64,000 nt of DNA from Anthostomella pinea. Lineage: Eukaryota; Ascomycota; Sordariomycetes; Xylariales; Xylariaceae. The translations under genes were made by a program, and so were the position numbers. Numbering within the stretch: position 1 is the stretch's first letter; every line of letters starts with the position of its first letter. Of the stretch, positions 24,377-33,544 are shown piece by piece. Where the stretch lies: contig CAUWAG010000004.1 in assembly GCA_963556695.1 (NCBI GenBank), positions 3,038,001-3,102,000 of the forward strand. The letters are read 5' to 3'. The notes beneath the pieces are model-generated. The model was not told where the DNA came from. It worked only from the letters and a program-made list of their open reading frames with translations, and searched no databases.

Positions 24377-25250
24377 CTACAAAATCACAACAGCCGCCCC
24401 AGCAACAGCAGCCAGCACCCCCACCGCGCTCGCCATCAGCTCCGCCGCGCCTGCCGTCTTCGCCGACGCGCCGGGGTGGGCGGTCCCGGTCTCCTCACCG
24501 TCGCAGGCGTCGGCAGCGCCGCTTGCCTCGTCATCGTCCGGGCCCGTCTTGGTCGCCGGTGCCGCGTCCCCGTTGGAGGGGGCGGGCTGGCTACAGCCGG
24601 AGCCGAAGCCGGAGCTGGAAATGCTCTTGGGAGCGGGCGCGGTGGTGGTTGCGGCGGTATTGACGCTGACGTTATTGCTGTTAGGGGGAGGTTTGGTTAG
24701 CTAGGAGGAGGAGTATGTGGTGTTATGTACCTAGCGATGATGGTGGTGGTGGTGGTGCTTGTCCTGTGTACAATAGGGGATATAGGGGGTTCGCGGAAGA
24801 TGGTGCGCAAAATCCCACTCTGACGACAGCTCCTCGTTTCATTCGTAATAGTACCCATGCATCGACGGCCAACTCAAACACCCGATGTGATACGAAGAGC
24901 TACATACCAGACGTTATCCTTTTTAGTCGCAACGCCCGGCGCCCGGGGGTCATTGGGGCAATTGGCAAAGCACCTGTTTCGTTATCGCAGTCAGTCAGTA
25001 TCCCAGTCAGCACACCACCCTTACTCTCCTACTCTCCGTCCCTCCCCCTCGTCTGGATCAGGTATACGCACACCAACTTAGCCGTGTACTTCTCGCAGAG
25101 ACACGCGTAGTCCGTCGCGGAGCAGAGACTGACAAGGGCCTGCGTCGTCGACAGACAAGTGTCGACGACCGGCTGCGCGGCGCACGCGTTTGTCGACTGT
25201 GCCGCGACAGTGGCGGCCAGGAAGGCGACGGGGAGTATGGTGGTCTTCAT
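24377..25250 (-). CDS. GPI-anchored cysteine-rich (CFEM-like) cell-wall protein
   Basis: Three exons on the minus strand, 25250-25072, 24973-24908 and 24677-24377, encode 181 aa. The N-terminal signal peptide is MKTTILPVAFLAATVAAQ. A compact domain with eight spaced cysteines follows, with the motifs STNACAAQP, DTCLS, LVSLCSATDYACLC, LVCFANCPNDPRAPG and KKDNVC. Next come a Ser/Thr/Pro/Ala-rich stalk and a C-terminal hydrophobic tail (LMASAVGVLAAVAGAAVVIL) after small residues, as expected for GPI addition. The product is therefore probably secreted and tethered to the membrane or wall. The cysteine spacing is close to, but not clearly identical with, the CFEM pattern. The second intron (230 nt) is long and contains GGT repeats; its acceptor is preceded by a CTAAC-type branch site. 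No single long ORF shows this gene; it appears only after splicing. Confidence 0.83.
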
Positions 25251-26378
25251 GGTGCTTGAGCGAAGGAATAGACGATGACGATGTGTATCATTGATGGTAA
25301 ACGAGCGAATCGATGGTGATGATGAGATCTCAACTGAATCCGAGTTAAGAGAGACGACTGCAGCAGACCACGCAAGTATTGATATTATGGGATCTCAAAT
25401 AGCCATCAAGTAAACATGAAAGGACCCCGAGTGAAATAAAGTTTGGCACCGGAGTCCTCGTCCGCTTCTAGGCTTACTTGCCCCGTTGGCCTGAAACACG
25501 ATCGTGGAGTCTTTCCTCATTCTTCCCAGCCTACGCCGGTCAGATATGGCCATCTCTATCGGACTACAGCATCGGGGGATGGCGCCGTGTCCATGTATAT
25601 TGCCCCAATCAAGAGGCAAAGGTAGGACTATTAGGTACGAGATAGCGAAATAGCCATGCCTTCGGGTATACGATGGTTCTAATGAAACAATGGTTGAAGC
25701 TCAAAATGATCATCTGAAGCTATCAGATTCGTCGTGTTCTTAGTTGAAGGGGGACTGAGGCCGTGATTGGCCAATGTACTTGCGAAAGGGGTGGCTTGCT
25801 ACCCGTCAACTATGGCGCCAACCTGGAGATCACGGGGTGCCTCGAGCTAAGGTATTCAGGGTCCGGTCCTGATCCGGTGCGACATTGATATCCCTCGACA
25901 AGTACACTCCGGAATCGAACCCTCACAGATTTGCGTTTTCAACTCTCTATAGTTTATACTCCGTGCCTAGGATTGAACCACAATGAGGGAGTCTGTTGGA
26001 CTTGCACCAGCCGCACCAAACTTCCCGATAGTAGAGTGCAAGTCTGAACATTGAGCCAAAGTTCGTATGTGTAACGAAGGATGGACATGTTGCGCTCCGG
26101 CCTGATGAGCAACCTCTCCACAGGACACACGTGGCTGGGGAACCTGTCGACCGAACAAGAGCCATTGGTGTCAAGACGAAGCTCTTCGACTAGTATACGC
26201 CACTTCATGTCTCATGACCACGTTGCCATTAGCAACATTAGGTGGCTCTCAATTAAGGTTCCCTCCAGCGTGAACCTTCAATGTCAAGTTAGCCCAACCA
26301 GATGGCACCATGAACGTTGCCAACAGTAGGTGTCAGGTGAAGCATGAAACCTGCAAAGCCGACGGGAAGCTTATCGGT
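25251..26378. other. Intergenic, no gene seen
   Basis: Ordinary sequence with overlapping chance ORFs on the minus strand. A GGTTCGATTCC string on the minus strand near 25910-25920 matches a tRNA B-box, but no tRNA fold could be drawn around it. Confidence 0.4.
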
Positions 26379-27185
26379 TCATATCATAAGCTGCGCTTCC
26401 AGATCCGCATTGCGCTTCTCCAGGTCCTCGACCCGCTTGCGCAACTCCTCCGTCTGCTCGGCCTGCTCGCCCCAAAAGTCCTGGACGATCTTGAAGAACC
26501 GCCACAGCCGTAGTATGACGATCAGAGAAACTATCTCTCCCGTGACGTTGTGTTCCAGCAGGTCAACGGCAAAGCCTAGCACAATGACCAAGGCGTCGAA
26601 GCAGTGGGACCAGTTGTAGAAGAACCTGTGTCGCGGTGGTGGTGGTGGTCAGCGTCCCAGTCCAAACCTTAAAAGCTCTTCCCCGGGCTGACTTGACTTA
26701 CTCCAGGCCGTCGGCGAAGACGGAGAGTATCAGTTCGACCACGAAGAGGCGACCCAACGTACTCGCGAAGTATGCCAAGGCAGCTCTCGTCGGCGCCACC
26801 CACGGCTCGTCTTCTCTTCGCAGCTCGCAGGTGATAAGCGCGATGAAGACATCGGTGAGAATGTCCGCGATGTCGAGGATGATCATCGTCAGGATCAGCC
26901 AATGCTTCGTCTTGGATCGGAAGAACCGCTGTGTCTTTGCTCGGCACGCATGGTATCCGGACCTCAGGGTCCCCGCGACACCCCTTTCCTCATACGAGGG
27001 CTGAGCTGCTTGAATTGTTGGTCAACCGTCTTCATCATACTCCAGTTTCAGATTACCATACTTGCGAGAATCGACGCGAGATGGCCCTGCGCTACTGCCT
27101 CGTCAAACGTGCGGCATCGATGCAGTGGTGTCGCGTCATCCTATTGAAAATCGGACTCGCCAAGCAACGGAGTGCTGTCACTCAT
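26379..27185 (-). CDS. Voltage-gated proton channel (Hv1 type), with an in-frame amber codon at codon 15
   Basis: Three exons on the minus strand: 27185-27062, 27005-26702 and 26625-26379. The product has only a four-helix voltage-sensor domain. S1 is TMIILDIADILTDVFIALI with acidic residues suited to proton selectivity. S2 is YFASTLGRLFVVELILSVFA. S3 is HCFDALVIVLGFAVDLLEH. S4 is LIVILRLWRFFKIV with Arg-x-x-Arg-x-x-Lys gating charges. A heptad-patterned coiled coil (ELRKRVEDLEKRNADLEAQL) ends the protein, as in dimeric Hv1 channels, and there is no pore module. The first ATG gives MSDSTPLLGESDFQ, then TAG at 27141-27143, with the same frame continuing (DDATPLHRC). I found no in-frame ATG before S1 and no upstream exon that would avoid the stop. 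The gene may be a recent pseudogene, hold a sequence error, or start from an unseen exon spliced at 27141. Confidence 0.78.
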
Positions 27186-27842
27186 AGCTACAAATGATAG
27201 CCGGCCTTGCTCTTTTTAAGCGGCCAGCCACGGAGGATGAAAGCAAAGGGTACTTATTTTCAAGGTATGCGTAGGTGAGATGTTGAGTACTTAAGGTAGA
27301 AATGGAAGTTGAAGAGTTGGAAAAATTGGCCACAGCTAGTTCCAAACGATCATATCGGGTATTCGTCGGTCGACAACCAGCGCTGCCCCTTCCCCCTTAA
27401 CGTTGACGCTCCTGCCTCACGTCTTATATCCCGTCCTGCTTGCATCTGAGATATGTGAGTGCAAGCAAGCCTAACGAATGCAGTTCTAGGCATATTAGGG
27501 TATGGCCATAGACGTCCATGTCTCCCAACGTTCAGACAAATGGTACCGTACCTACACGACAACTTACGATACCTATCAACGAAAACAAAGCAACCAGAAT
27601 AGATTGTTGATTCTCAGGTACGTAGTCTAATTCCAAAAGACCATCAAAGCTGTCCTGGCCTACTGCTATCCTACTCTACTGCTGTCCTACTCTACCGCTA
27701 TCCCAAGCCCACCTGTGTCACTACCTTGTCACACCATCGCATCCCTACCGTAGCAACTCTCGATCACCTCTCCCTACGAACACCCACCACCTACCTCCAA
27801 CCCCTAGCCCCCTATCCCCCTACCCCCCTGAATACCTCACCA
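27186..27842. other. Intergenic, no gene seen
   Basis: The right part (27650-27842) is C-rich on the plus strand, with repeated CTACTGCTATCC-like units and CACC runs. No protein is supported. Confidence 0.4.
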
Positions 27843-29117
27843 TCACCACCTACCCCCCAACCCCCCTTCAATCCCTTCAAAAACCCCCACCCCCCTCCTC
27901 CCCAACGCCGTGCCCACCCCCACCGCCACCGCGCCCACAGCCCGCATTCGGCGGTACCCAGCTGCATCCTCAACACCACCGACCCCAATCAGAGCCACAT
28001 GCCGCGTCCGCACATCCGCATCCAGCAGCCGCCGTAGCGTGGCCACGTTGCCGAGCGCGAGGGGGTGCAGCGGCGCGCCGGCCATGCCGCCGATGCCGAG
28101 GGCGCCCGGGAGCTTCGGTGATGGCTGTTGATGGGGGTCGGGGCTGGGATCGGCGAGGAGGAGGCAGGAGCCAAGCGTATTCGTGGCCGTGATGAAACTG
28201 ACGGGACAAGGTGCTCCAGCCCCGTCGCTATCCCCAGACGTAGATCTCGATCCAGAGTAATAAGAGCCAGCCTCCCGCAGCGCAGAGGCCAGCCTCTCGA
28301 ACTGTCCGGCGTGCGTGTACGGCGGTGTCTTCAGTCCCCAGGGTATCCGAACCGCCTTTTCTCTTCCACCTCCACCTCCATCCCCTTCCCCTCCCCCATC
28401 TCCCCTTCCCCCCACAGCCTCACAAACCGCCCTCAAATACAACCCCAGCGCCACCCCCTCATAAGCCGGCGGCGGCTTCCCCGGGATATTCGGACAGCTC
28501 AGATTAACCTCCATAGCGAGCGGCACGCGCACCGCGCGCTGGCGCCGCGCGATGCGGCGGTAGCACTCGGCGACCTCGGCCGGGTCGCCAGTGACGGAGA
28601 TGATGAAGGGTTTTCTTTTCTTCTCCCCCTCCTTCTCTCCCTTCTTCTTATTCATCTTCTTATTCTTCTGCTCCATCGCAGAATCTGGATCAGACTCCGA
28701 TGTGAGGGCATCGGAGATAGTACCGATAAAGTCCAGATACGAGTCCAGCGGGATGGGGCTATAGCCGAGGGTATTCAGACTCGCGTTCGCGTTCTCGTTC
28801 CGCTTCGCATGCACACTATCCTTCTCCTTCACGCCCGCATCACCACCCCCATCCCCATCCCCGCCACCACCCCCCGACCCAAACCCCCCAGAAACATGCG
28901 TACCAACATCAAAGAACGCATACTGATGCACCAAGTCATCATGCGCGAACCCCTCGTCCAGCAGCGCCGTCCGCGTCGTGACGGCGCCGGTGTGGGGACA
29001 GCCGAACAGCCCTTTTAGATCCTCAAGCGTCGTCGCCCAGGGGTTGGCCGAGTTGAGGAGGGGCGGGTAGATTAGGGTGAGGGGTGGTGGGAGGTGCTCA
29101 TCGCGGTGGGCGGCCAT
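27843..29117 (-). CDS. Dihydroorotate dehydrogenase, class 1A type
   Basis: An intronless ORF of 424 aa on the minus strand. The N-terminus reads NSANPWATT, then CPHTGAVTTRTALLDEGF and HQYAFFD, typical of fungal class 1 enzymes. The active-site loop is EVNLSCPNIPGKPPP, whose Cys is the catalytic base of class 1A (class 2 uses Ser). The C-terminal FMN-phosphate region is LIGVGGVEDAAG followed by AVAVGVGTALG. There is no mitochondrial presequence or membrane helix, so the product is probably cytosolic and fumarate-linked rather than the quinone-linked class 2 form. Three low-complexity insertions stand out: a Gly/Asp-rich one near residues 78-95, a Lys/Glu-rich one near 148-168 and another Gly-rich one near 235-255. 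These are coded by repetitive, GC-biased DNA and probably form surface loops. Confidence 0.85.
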   Translation of the reverse strand: MAAHRDEHLPPPLTLIYPPLLNSANPWATTLEDLKGLFGCPHTGAVTTRTALLDEGFAHDDLVHQYAFFDVGTHVSGGFGSGGGGGDGDGGGDAGVKEKDSVHAKRNENANASLNTLGYSPIPLDSYLDFIGTISDALTSESDPDSAMEQKNKKMNKKKGEKEGEKKRKPFIISVTGDPAEVAECYRRIARRQRAVRVPLAMEVNLSCPNIPGKPPPAYEGVALGLYLRAVCEAVGGRGDGGGEGDGGGGGREKAVRIPWGLKTPPYTHAGQFERLASALREAGSYYSGSRSTSGDSDGAGAPCPVSFITATNTLGSCLLLADPSPDPHQQPSPKLPGALGIGGMAGAPLHPLALGNVATLRRLLDADVRTRHVALIGVGGVEDAAGYRRMRAVGAVAVGVGTALGRRGVGVFEGIEGGLGGRW

Positions 29118-29318
29118 CTTCGGCTCCTATGTAATGTTGCCAGTCGAGAAAGCTGAGTTTATGGACTCGGAATCATGAGGATGTTTGCTGATATACCGAC
29201 TCAGAAGGAATATATTACACGGTAAGATGATATATGCATATCTACCATCCGGCAACAAGGCATAAGGTAAGTACCTACCTTTGATTACGGGTGCCTGTGA
29301 TGTGAAGCTGGCGGGGTC
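29118..29318. other. Promoter side of the DHODH-type gene
   Basis: A short stretch between the gene start and the transposon relic. No other feature was seen. Confidence 0.3.
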
Positions 29319-29324
29319 GAGATA

Positions 29325-29978
29325 CTGCCGTTCTCAAGCGAAGTGTCAGTGCCCCACTTCAAAACGCTGGCACCTCCCGACTTTTTTAAAACGGGCTTTT
29401 TAATAAAACAAGCCGTATTATAGCCAATATTGAGGATGTTAAAAAGGTTAGTATATATAAAATATGTAGTGTTTAACATAGAAGTTTTTAAAAAATTACC
29501 TAAATTTTCTTAAGTATCATAAAAAAGTCATTTAATATATATACGTTATTATAAGCTAAATTTATTTTCACGATGTTTTTAACTTAGCTTTATCTATTAC
29601 GGTTTTAAATCATATTTTGTTATATTAATACGACGTATATTCGCTCATTTGTAAGTTATTATCTATGAAATTATCATATTACCCCTCCATTACCCTTCCA
29701 TAGCCTTCGTGCCTCGGCAACTAAAATCAATCCAATTAACAGAAAGACAAAAATACGTTATTCGAAGTTGCTACGACCGCTACAACGTCGCGCATGTCAT
29801 TTCATACCATCTTCAAATAGCTACGAACCAGGGCTATATAAAGCTGGTATGGAATGACATGTGCGACGTGGATGTGGAAGCGCGACCGTAGAAAACGTAC
29901 TTTTGTCGCCTTCGTCAAAAAGTTGGGAAGTGCCAGCGATTTGAAGTGGGCTACTGACACTTCGATTGAGAACGGCAG
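29325..29978. mobile_element. Tc1/mariner-like transposon relic flanked by TA
   Basis: About 62 bp at each end (29325-29387 and 29916-29978) are inverted copies. The outer ends are CTGCCGTTCTCAA and TTGAGAACGGCAG, and each is flanked by TA (29323-29324 and 29979-29980), as expected for TA-targeting elements. The arms differ at several positions, so the copy is not new. The interior, especially 29390-29720, is extremely AT-rich and has no transposase ORF. It is a nonautonomous or RIP-degraded copy. A second palindrome lies inside at about 29785-29872. Confidence 0.68.
29785..29872. repeat. Long imperfect palindrome inside the transposon relic
   Basis: GTCGCGCATGTCATTTCATACC near 29787 is matched by its near-perfect inverse, GGTATGGAATGACATGTGCGAC, near 29849, with a spacer of about 40 bp. 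Differences are transitions. It could form a hairpin and explains the mirrored ORFs on the two strands here. Confidence 0.75.
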
Positions 29979-30221
29979 TAAGATAAGAGATATCCTCCCA
30001 TCCAAACACGGGCAGCTTGTCAGTTGTTACCCGTTGATGAAGTCTCGTCTTCTTGACAGAGATAAACCAAACCTCGAAGATTGTACGTACGACTATTGTT
30101 CTCAAATCACACGATTCTGGACGTTTTATTTGTCTCATTGAGCAAGCTCTTGCGCTGCCTCTGTGGACGCGTATGGACATTCTAAAAGGCGCTCATCTAG
30201 TGGGCATCCGAAACTCCGACT

Positions 30222-32290
30222 TCAGTTGCCACGACGGCCACCAGTGCTCATCAACGTGATCTTCTGTTTCTTCTTCTTCTTGCCACCACCACCACCGCCA
30301 CTTGGGGCCCCTGGATTACTGCTTGGGCCTGGTGAGGCACTATCAATACCAAAGGCCTCCATCTGCATGGCAATTTCCGCCGCCCCCACAAAATCGTTGT
30401 CCTTGAGCCAACCGTCGTCGGCGTCGCGCTCCTGCACAGTGTCAAGAGTTGGCGAGGTCGAGATCACCGTTGTACCCCAGACAGTCCGTGATGTTGACGG
30501 GCTTGTGGATAGACCCGCAAGCTGCCCAAAACCTGCCCGAGGATTCGGGGGGGTCGTGCCAGCCACGGAGCTGAGGGGTTGGAAATCCTCCGCGTTCATA
30601 GCAGGAGACGTCTCGAACTTATCCTCGTTGGCATTCTCAAAATGTCTCCGGGTGGTGCGGCCGATAGCTGCAGCCTCCAAACGTTCCGCTTGTAACCTTT
30701 CTCGGTCTTCTTGTGCCGCCTTGTCACTGTGGGCCTTGCGTCGTCGCTCCAAATCATTTGAAAATACTTCCAGAATGTCTGCCGGCACTATGTCGGTCCA
30801 GTCACATTCCAAGAAGCTCACGACACAGCCCTGGGGAAGATGTCCAAGGTACTTGGCCCGTTTCCTCAAGGCATCGTCCACCACGTGGCCGGTAGAAATG
30901 TGCTCCACGCGTGGAAGCAAAGTTGAAGGGAAGTCTGAGAAATCACCGAACTTGGTCTTCAGAATGCGAATATCGAGCGGCGAAAGGTAAAGATGTGGTG
31001 GTGCCGTATAGAAGTGAAACTTGTGGCCGGCAGGGTGCTTTGCCTTCAGCGTACTAGGTCGAACCAAGGTTTCTACGCCTTCATTTTGCTCCTTGATCTT
31101 GTCTCTGGCGGTGTTGATGGCCCGTATGGCTCGCTGCGTCCAATCGCCCTCGTCAACTCCAAACTGACATTCGTCCATTACCGCCTGGTGTCGCAACTCT
31201 TCGACCTCGCGGTCGTACTGTTGGGCTATGTAATCGTGTGTGCCCTTCATTACTCGTGCATAGTCCATGACGCTTGCCGCAAAGTGCCATGGCACATCCT
31301 CTCCCAAGTTGACGACATCCGCTCCTCCCTCGTTCGGCACGGCCAGAGTAGAGCCCGCTTCTCGCACCATCAAGCGCAATACGACGTCTTCACCAACCCT
31401 TGGAAACGGGTTTTCCTGGCCGGCATAAAAACGAACAGGCCGAACCTCGGAGAGTCGAAACGAGTCTTCGCATATAGGACACTTCTTCCAGCGTGCCTCT
31501 CGTCTAGAACTGGGTTCGTCATCGTTTGTCGAATTCATGAACCGAAGTAAGCACGGTAGACAGAAGATGTGTCCGCATCGTGCCATCCTGGGGGCCACGG
31601 GTTCCGAGAGACAGATGGGGCATGACGTCGTTTGGGATTCGGCGGAGGCGAGGATCTGTAGGACGTCGGACCATTCGAGGTGCTTATCGGCGTCGGCGGC
31701 TTGAGGAGTGTAGTCGCCGGTAGGCGAGACTACAAATCGGTAGTTGGCGTGGACAAACCTGTAGAGCCCATGTCAGCAAGATCTGTTAACGGGTTCAGAC
31801 TAGGTGCAGGCCCGTATCTACCTCGCCTTGTCAATGGCATGGTAGCCCGAGCCCGGACCCCAGGTTGGATGGCGACGACTGCTTCTTGACTGCTCGTGAT
31901 AATGACGCGTCGGGACAGAATAGTTCAGCAAGTGAGTGATGGAGGTTTGCCCTCGGCGGCTCGAGGCATTACGGACAGCTCTCTATCTCAGGAGTTTAGC
32001 GTTTGCATCACCATCTAGACGAGTCGGGATCGGCTTACGATCTCGGCCATAGCGTCGTCATCATCCAGATTGCCAACGTCTCTCAGGGGCCTCCGCTGAT
32101 TCCTGTGCTGTTTCCGCGACCCTTGTCCCTTTCTCGGTGCTGAGCTCGGAAGCGACGGACTCGACGGACCGGATCGTCGTGAGCCGGATTCGAAGCTGGG
32201 TTGAGGAGTAGATATCGGCTGCGAAGAAGGTATGTAGGATGTCGGAGCCGAAAGCAATTTGCCTCCCAGGTTGGACGGACCAGAGCTCAT
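30222..32290 (-). CDS. RING finger protein of the RNF10/Mag2 family (E3 ubiquitin ligase)
   Basis: Three exons on the minus strand, 32290-32039, 31982-31822 and 31758-30222, encode 649 aa. A Ser/Pro/basic-rich N-tail precedes the family block RRGQTSITHLLNYSVP, then RRHPTWGPGSGYHAIDKARF, which spans an intron, and VHANYRFVV. The RING domain is C3HC4: TSCPICLSEPVAPRMARCGHIFCLPCLL, with the second pair in KKCPICEDSF. The middle contains FYTAPPHLYLSPLDIRILK and HVVDDALRKRAKYLGHLP. The C-terminus carries Gly and Lys runs (GGGGGGKKKKKQK). RNF10 and yeast Mag2 ubiquitinate 40S ribosomal proteins during ribosome quality control, so the role here is inferred from homology. Splice phases agree, and the acceptor at 31983 was chosen over 31981 because only it keeps the conserved frame. 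Confidence 0.92.
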
Positions 32291-33544
32291 GATGGCGGAA
32301 TGCCAGACAACGGGTTGTTGGGTTCAATCAACCAGCGAACAAACGTGGGGAGAGCCGAACAGATTGCCCACAAAGCAGGTAGCGCGAAGGTGTAGGCCTC
32401 TTTCGCTCATAGACACAATGCACGCGAAGGGAAAGGATAGTATATTCGGGTAGGTTGGTGGCTCGAGTTCATATAGTTGTCCACCTGGTAGAATATGGTA
32501 GGTGGTTGTAATTCGGGAGTGCCCCGGACGGACGAACCCCGGAGGCGTTGAAGAAGGAAGGGGAGGGAGAAGAGTCACCATGTCACGGCCGGCGGGGCAA
32601 ATGCAGGCGTGCTTCCAATAGCTGGTGACGGGGATGACGGGTGACGGGTGACGGGTGACGATTTCCACGCCACCTCGACCTGAACGTGGGCCCACCTGCA
32701 CTCAACCAGGCTGACTCAGCATATACTGGACTCCTTGATACTACCAATTCTTCATCTAAATGCGCAAGGTACTTATTAGTAAGTACTTACATTGTTTTTC
32801 TAGTTGTACTGAATTTCACTGTAACTAGAACACATTATCTAAGACGATGATCCACATATGCCACCCCTTAGGCCGTACCAGGAGAGCGCAATCAATGTCG
32901 GGTCCAGGAATGTCACCAGATAGAACGTTCATATGTGGCTACAAGTCCATTATTAAGCTATCTGCCTCTCCACCTTTGTCAACACTTGAGCTCCATCTAT
33001 GCTTTAGAAGCATGATCGGTGTCCAATGTCGTCTCTGATCCATACTTCCCTGGCTTTGTCCATACGAACACGGCCGGTCTTGTGCTTCCCCATGCCAACC
33101 CTCCGCAATTGAGCAACCACGGACACAGCAACGGCCAAGTCCAGGAGCAACGCGAGATGAGTCCAACGAACACAAAACGAACGCCTCGATGCGAAGACGG
33201 AGGGGAATATGGAACAGGGCAGCAAGGTACAGGCCAGAAACGAAAGCAGGGTGCAGAACTAGGGAGAACCTCGCCAGTCTCGCCACGCGTGCCGTTCATC
33301 GCGACCTTTATATTTATACCCTTGGGAGAGCAAGAAAGGACTTGACGAAACACCCGGCGACACATGCCAACCAACATGGTATTATTTACATTAAGACGCA
33401 TGACGTGAGCAATGTCAGTACGCCATCATCGATCCGCCATCATCGATCCGCCATACCGAATAACCGGACGCAACATGGGGAATCATGAGCTGTTAAGGGA
33501 AGAAATCGACTAGACAAGGAGACCGAAAACAGATGCTTGGCAGC
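32291..33544. other. Intergenic, with two short tandem repeats
   Basis: A GGGTGAC heptamer repeats about three times near 32635-32660. A 14-bp unit, CGCCATCATCGATC, repeats about 2.4 times at 33421-33454. No gene is supported. Confidence 0.5.

Noticed and set aside
25880..26010. Possible tRNA on the minus strand (GGTTCGATTCC string)
   Set aside because: No acceptor stem or T-stem pairing could be drawn and no A-box lies at the right distance.
28128..29018. 296-codon plus-strand ORF
   Set aside because: Antisense shadow of the GC-rich DHODH gene on the other strand.
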